Positions 60,346 to 64,000 of a DNA stretch of 64,000 bases are shown in pieces. A program made the translations under genes and the position numbers. The notes beneath the pieces are model-generated. The model was not told where the DNA came from, did not search any database, and saw only the letters and a list, made by a program, of their open reading frames with translations. This DNA comes from Centropus unirufus (taxonomy: Eukaryota; Chordata; Aves; Cuculiformes; Centropidae), in the NCBI GenBank assembly GCA_013397695.1, contig VYZI01000002.1, positions 2,904,902 to 2,968,901 of the forward strand, in the 5' to 3' direction. Each line of letters starts with the position of its first letter. Positions within the stretch are counted from its first letter, which is position 1.

Positions 60346-63300
60346 TACATGTCTTCCTCTGCTTTCCAGTGCCGTTACTCAATGATTGAAAATTTAGAAT
60401 GGAGAAACTCAAGAGAAAGTATCTGTTAGGTTGACATCACGTGAAAGAAAGAACCTCCTTAGATCACACAGGGTGTTAATTGTAAAGATGTCTGTGTATT
60501 GCATATCATAACATGCCATAATTGGTCTTAATTAAATAGTGGTCACAGTAAAAATGTACTTAGTATTGACATTGCAGCTGCCTTAGCTTTTGCAAATGAG
60601 ACCCAAATTGGCTTTCTCTGAAGTCCTTCAGGTCTGCATCAGATTTGCTTGAAATGGTAATCGAGTGCCATCATCTTCATCTGTAGTACAGAACCAGTAT
60701 GCAGTGCTCTGCTTTGACCTAAACCATATCTGACTTAATACTGGTCTCTGCCGACTAAACCACAGCAGTGTTTAGGCACTGCATGAAGACATGCTTCAGG
60801 TAAAGGGAGGAAAGTGAACTTGAACGCTCTCTTTCTGTGAGAGTGAAAGAAATACTTTCTCCTGGTCTTTCTGACTCTCACAAACTTCATAAAGAAACCT
60901 CTTCTATCGCTTTTTACTTGTCTGATTGTTGAAGATGTCATGGGAGGTGTGGGCTATGGTGGAGGGTGGGGTGCTACCTAATTGGGCAGTCAGCAGAGTG
61001 CCTCCCCTGGGCCATGTGCCCCTTTGCTGGCACTACCAAGCTGCACCAGGAACAGTCTTGTAGCAGCATTTTGCCAGTGGAATGGTTTTATCCAGCTGTG
61101 ATACCTGACCCTTTAGCTTTCAATTCATCCCTTCCACACAGCAATCGTGTTGTTGGTTCAGGGCAGGTGGTGCATGCCAGGTCATGTGGGATATAAAAGT
61201 TTTGGAGAGTAGCCTACCTGAAGCCCGTCATCTTATTCTGAAGCCAGTATGCTGTCACCTCCAGCTTGCCTGGGAAAGGAACCACCACCCTGGACAAGTC
61301 AATTTTGGTCAGCTTGGTCTGAAAAGCCGGCAGCAGACCTGGTCTGAATAGCCAGCTTTTGCTTTGGATTTGATCTGAACCAGTGAAAAAACTGCAATCC
61401 AGCCTGAAGTGAACTCCCCAAATAAGAGGAAAATAAACCTTTTCATTAACAACTCCTGCTAATGATTCAAATGTTTCCTATTGCCTGCAGAGTGCGCTTA
61501 TCCCTAGGCTTCCTTGTTCACTTGGTGATTCAGATATTTTTATATGGAGTAAAATAACTTCCTTACTTGGTGGTCCAGGTGTTTCACATGAAATAAAATA
61601 ATGCTAGCAGAAAAGCCTGAGGACAAGGTGCCCTGGAAATACCAACAGCCTTGCAGGTAAGGCAATCCCAATATGCCAAGCCTCCATCTCCACTGTCCTA
61701 TACCAACCCATCCCATTTGTTCTGGGTGTTGACACAGGCAGCCATAGTTCTGGCCATCTAGCTCAGACAACATAAACAAAACTGGTTTGTGACACTACAT
61801 GGCAAATTTGACATAGTGTAAAAATTTTGGAATTGCTAGTCACAATTTCCTTAATGGTTTTCTTGCATGTGTTTGTGCAAGTAGTAATGGTTGCTCCCCT
61901 CCCAAGTAAATTTACTGCATCCATAAAGCTTGTCATGCCTGAGATGGCAGAGTGACCATGCAGCCAGCATTGACAGATTCCACTTTTCCTACATCCTCAA
62001 CAATCTCACGACCAGAAGAACTTGTCTAGCATGCCTATGATGTTTATAACAACTCCCACAGGCAGGCTGCTGCTCCTGTGCTGCTGCTGAGGGACAGCCT
62101 GTGGGACCTGTCCTGTGCCCATGTCTGCTCTGGACATGCAATACTACGTGGATGTGATTTAAGCAGCACTGGTTTGGGGCACAGGTAATGCATGGTCACC
62201 AGGTGAGATGAAGGATGCCTCACCTGGACAGTTATTGGAGATACACCATTGGAAAGTGCCCATGTGCTATGCCATGCTCACAGTAGGGCTAAAGCAAGCA
62301 AGATTAGTGGTGCTGCTCTTACCTATTCCACAGCAATACCCCTGCACCTACATCACCTGTCCTTAAAAAAAGGAAAACAGGAAGAGTAAATAAAATGTGG
62401 ATTAGGTGCTGAGCCTGAAAACAGCTGCAGAACAGGAAACCATACTTGAGTTTACTCCCTTGTAAGGGCACCAAGCTGGGAGATGTCCAATTTGTGAACT
62501 TGTGGGTGAGGAGCTGCTGTTACCTCAACTACAAGAAGAAAGCAATGCAAAGTTTTCATGCTTTTTAACTGTCAACCTTCTGAAAATTTGCAGCAGGGCT
62601 ATGATCTTAATACCTGCTACAGCCCTAATGATGTAAAAAATAGCTCTTGCAGCTGTTTATTTGGAAATGAAATATTTGCAGTGCTATGGGTAAAGCAGTT
62701 AGATCTCAGCAGTCACCTCCGCTTTGCCATGCCCTTGCTGCACATTCTCTGCTTATCTAGCCCAGTGAGACGGACATGCAAGGCTGCCTTTAAATGTAGT
62801 CACATATAGTCACACGGCTGAAAAAAGCTTTATGGTTAGCTTCTAAGCAACTGCAAGTGACCCAACCGGCAAGCACGTCAGTGAGTGCAGTCCCCTCTCC
62901 TGCTGCTTTGCTCCAGTGGCCACGGCTGCAAGGGTGCTGAGCCCAGGACCCTTCCAGGGCAGAGGCAGGTCCCAGACAGCAGGGACGCTAATCCCTTTGT
63001 ACTGAACACACCGATGTATTTGTTCAGATTGAGGAAACAACCCAAAAGCTGTTGTACCAAGGCTGTCAGAACGCCTCCCCGCCGAGAGCCAGCCCCCTCC
63101 GTGCTGCTCCTCCACCAGCAAAGGCAGAACCCCCGCCTGCTGCCCGGGAGAGGGCACTGCTGCCCTGCTTTGGAGTAGATTTGGGGCTAGTCTGAGCCCT
63201 GTCACGCTTTCCAAGGGAGGGAAATGCCTTTTCAGTACTGCCGCGGACTCGCAGAGAGATGTCGCTCGGGTGGTTACATTGCATCCTGACGCTAACGGGA

Positions 63301-64000
63301 GCCGCTGCTGTGCGGTTCATCACCGGCTCTAACAGTGAAAGTTTCCTTTTCGCCCTCGATACAGAGTTACGACAAGTCAAAGGGCTGCATCAGCTTAAAA
63401 CAAAGCTCCTCAAACAGCAACTACAACGTCTAGCTCATGGAGGCAGAGAGACCATGGAGACCAATTGCTGACACACCAGAATGAAATGCCTGAAGTGCTA
63501 CGATTTAGAAAATGAAGCATTTTTACAATGATCGAGGTGAAAATTGGCCCCTTAACAACTGCGTGTAACATGCCCGGAAAAGACACTTTCAACAGAAGCA
63601 AACTGCACAACTAATGCACTATTTTCCATCATGTGCCAAAGGACAGCCTTTTAGCTAGCAAAACATATGATCAATTAAAAAAAACCCAGAAAATTTTCAT
63701 TTCATGAAAGCCCTGAAGTTGCTTAAGTAGAGCAATTTAATTTATTGCATGATACAGGTGCTCTGTACAGACAGTATGAACCAGCTGCTTTGCATAACAA
63801 GAATTCCCATAAGAATTGTTAATGAGCATAACAAAGTCTGTTGGAAACAAAGGGGTGTACTTAAGGAGGACTAGAAACCGAAATATAAAAAATGAAACAG
63901 CAAACTGGTCTTGTCCCATTCTTCCTAAAAATAATAATTTGAAATCTGAGACAAACATAGAGGAATATCTTTATAAAAACTTTGTACAAATTTAGAAAAA
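60346..64000. other. Downstream region, no gene supported
   Basis: No coding exon can be supported on either strand. A GC-richer block at 62,880-63,330 is open in several frames but matches nothing recognised. A possible solitary LTR is at 60,930-61,480. In mammals EVC is the convergent neighbour on this side; a minus-strand AATAAA (63,741-63,746) could belong to its 3' end, which is a guess from synteny. Confidence 0.5.
60930..61480 (+). mobile_element. Possible solitary LTR-like element
   Basis: The stretch combines a TATA-like GATATAAAAG at 61,191-61,200 with a poly(A) signal AATAAA at 61,432-61,437, about 240 bases apart, in otherwise non-coding sequence. A near-perfect 16-base direct repeat (GGTCTGAA-A/T-AGCC-G/A-GC) lies at 61,315 and 61,341. 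That layout is LTR-like, but no internal retroviral sequence, clean TG...CA ends or target-site duplication was found. It could equally be a lone promoter-like sequence. Confidence 0.25.

Noticed and set aside
62843..63380. Possible EVC coding exon on the minus strand
   Set aside because: GC-richer with open frames, but the translations do not resemble any protein I recognise and lack convincing splice structure; synteny alone is not enough.
1..64000. tRNA, rRNA or CRISPR arrays
   Set aside because: No tRNA box A/B pairs with a cloverleaf, no rRNA stretches and no spaced direct-repeat arrays were seen; the window is an ordinary vertebrate gene locus.

Overview
The window looks like a bird chromosome. 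It has long AT-rich introns, GC-rich CpG islands, two 3'-truncated CR1 LINEs and low interspersed-repeat density. Species cannot be fixed from the sequence. One protein-coding gene dominates and lies entirely on the + strand: CRMP1 (collapsin response mediator protein 1, also called DPYSL1 or DRP1), a neuronal cytosolic phosphoprotein of the dihydropyrimidinase-like family that works in semaphorin-3A signalling and microtubule/actin control.

Layout. 1-10,250 is AT-rich DNA with no recognisable exon. 10,255-12,520 is a GC-rich island, interrupted by a 647-base assembly gap (10,649-11,295), holding the first coding exon of the long isoform (11,542-11,913). A second GC-rich island (about 13,660-15,170) holds the alternative first exon of the short isoform (14,451-14,489), followed 188 bases later by a perfect (ATTTT)18 microsatellite. 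Thirteen shared exons run from 28,004 to 59,426. Every junction has GT-AG borders and the reading frame is continuous. Spliced, the short form is 572 codons and the long form 683 codons. The 3' UTR follows, with AATAAA signals at 59,470, 59,534 and 60,323. From about 60,345 to 64,000 no coding exon can be supported. A possible solitary LTR lies at 60,930-61,480, and a minus-strand poly(A) signal lies near the window end. In mammals EVC lies tail-to-tail with CRMP1 on this side, but I could not identify EVC exons here.

How the parts work together. Two promoters about 3 kb apart feed the same 13 downstream exons. They yield proteins that differ only at the N-terminus: 13 residues (short) or 124 residues rich in Ser/Thr (long). 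The shared body is an amidohydrolase fold with damaged metal sites (the H-x-H motif reads N-T-Y, and the metal aspartate region reads G-S-G-H), so it is a scaffold rather than an enzyme. The C-terminal tail keeps the Cdk5/GSK3-type sites T509, T514, S518 and S522.

I did not find an undescribed biological system. The observations most worth a second look are the 61-bp perfect tandem duplication in intron 1, the (ATTTT)18 tract beside exon 1B, the minisatellite ahead of the short-isoform promoter, the sequence gap over the long-isoform promoter, a short upstream ORF before the long-isoform start, and AT-rich candidate enhancers in introns 2 and 6.
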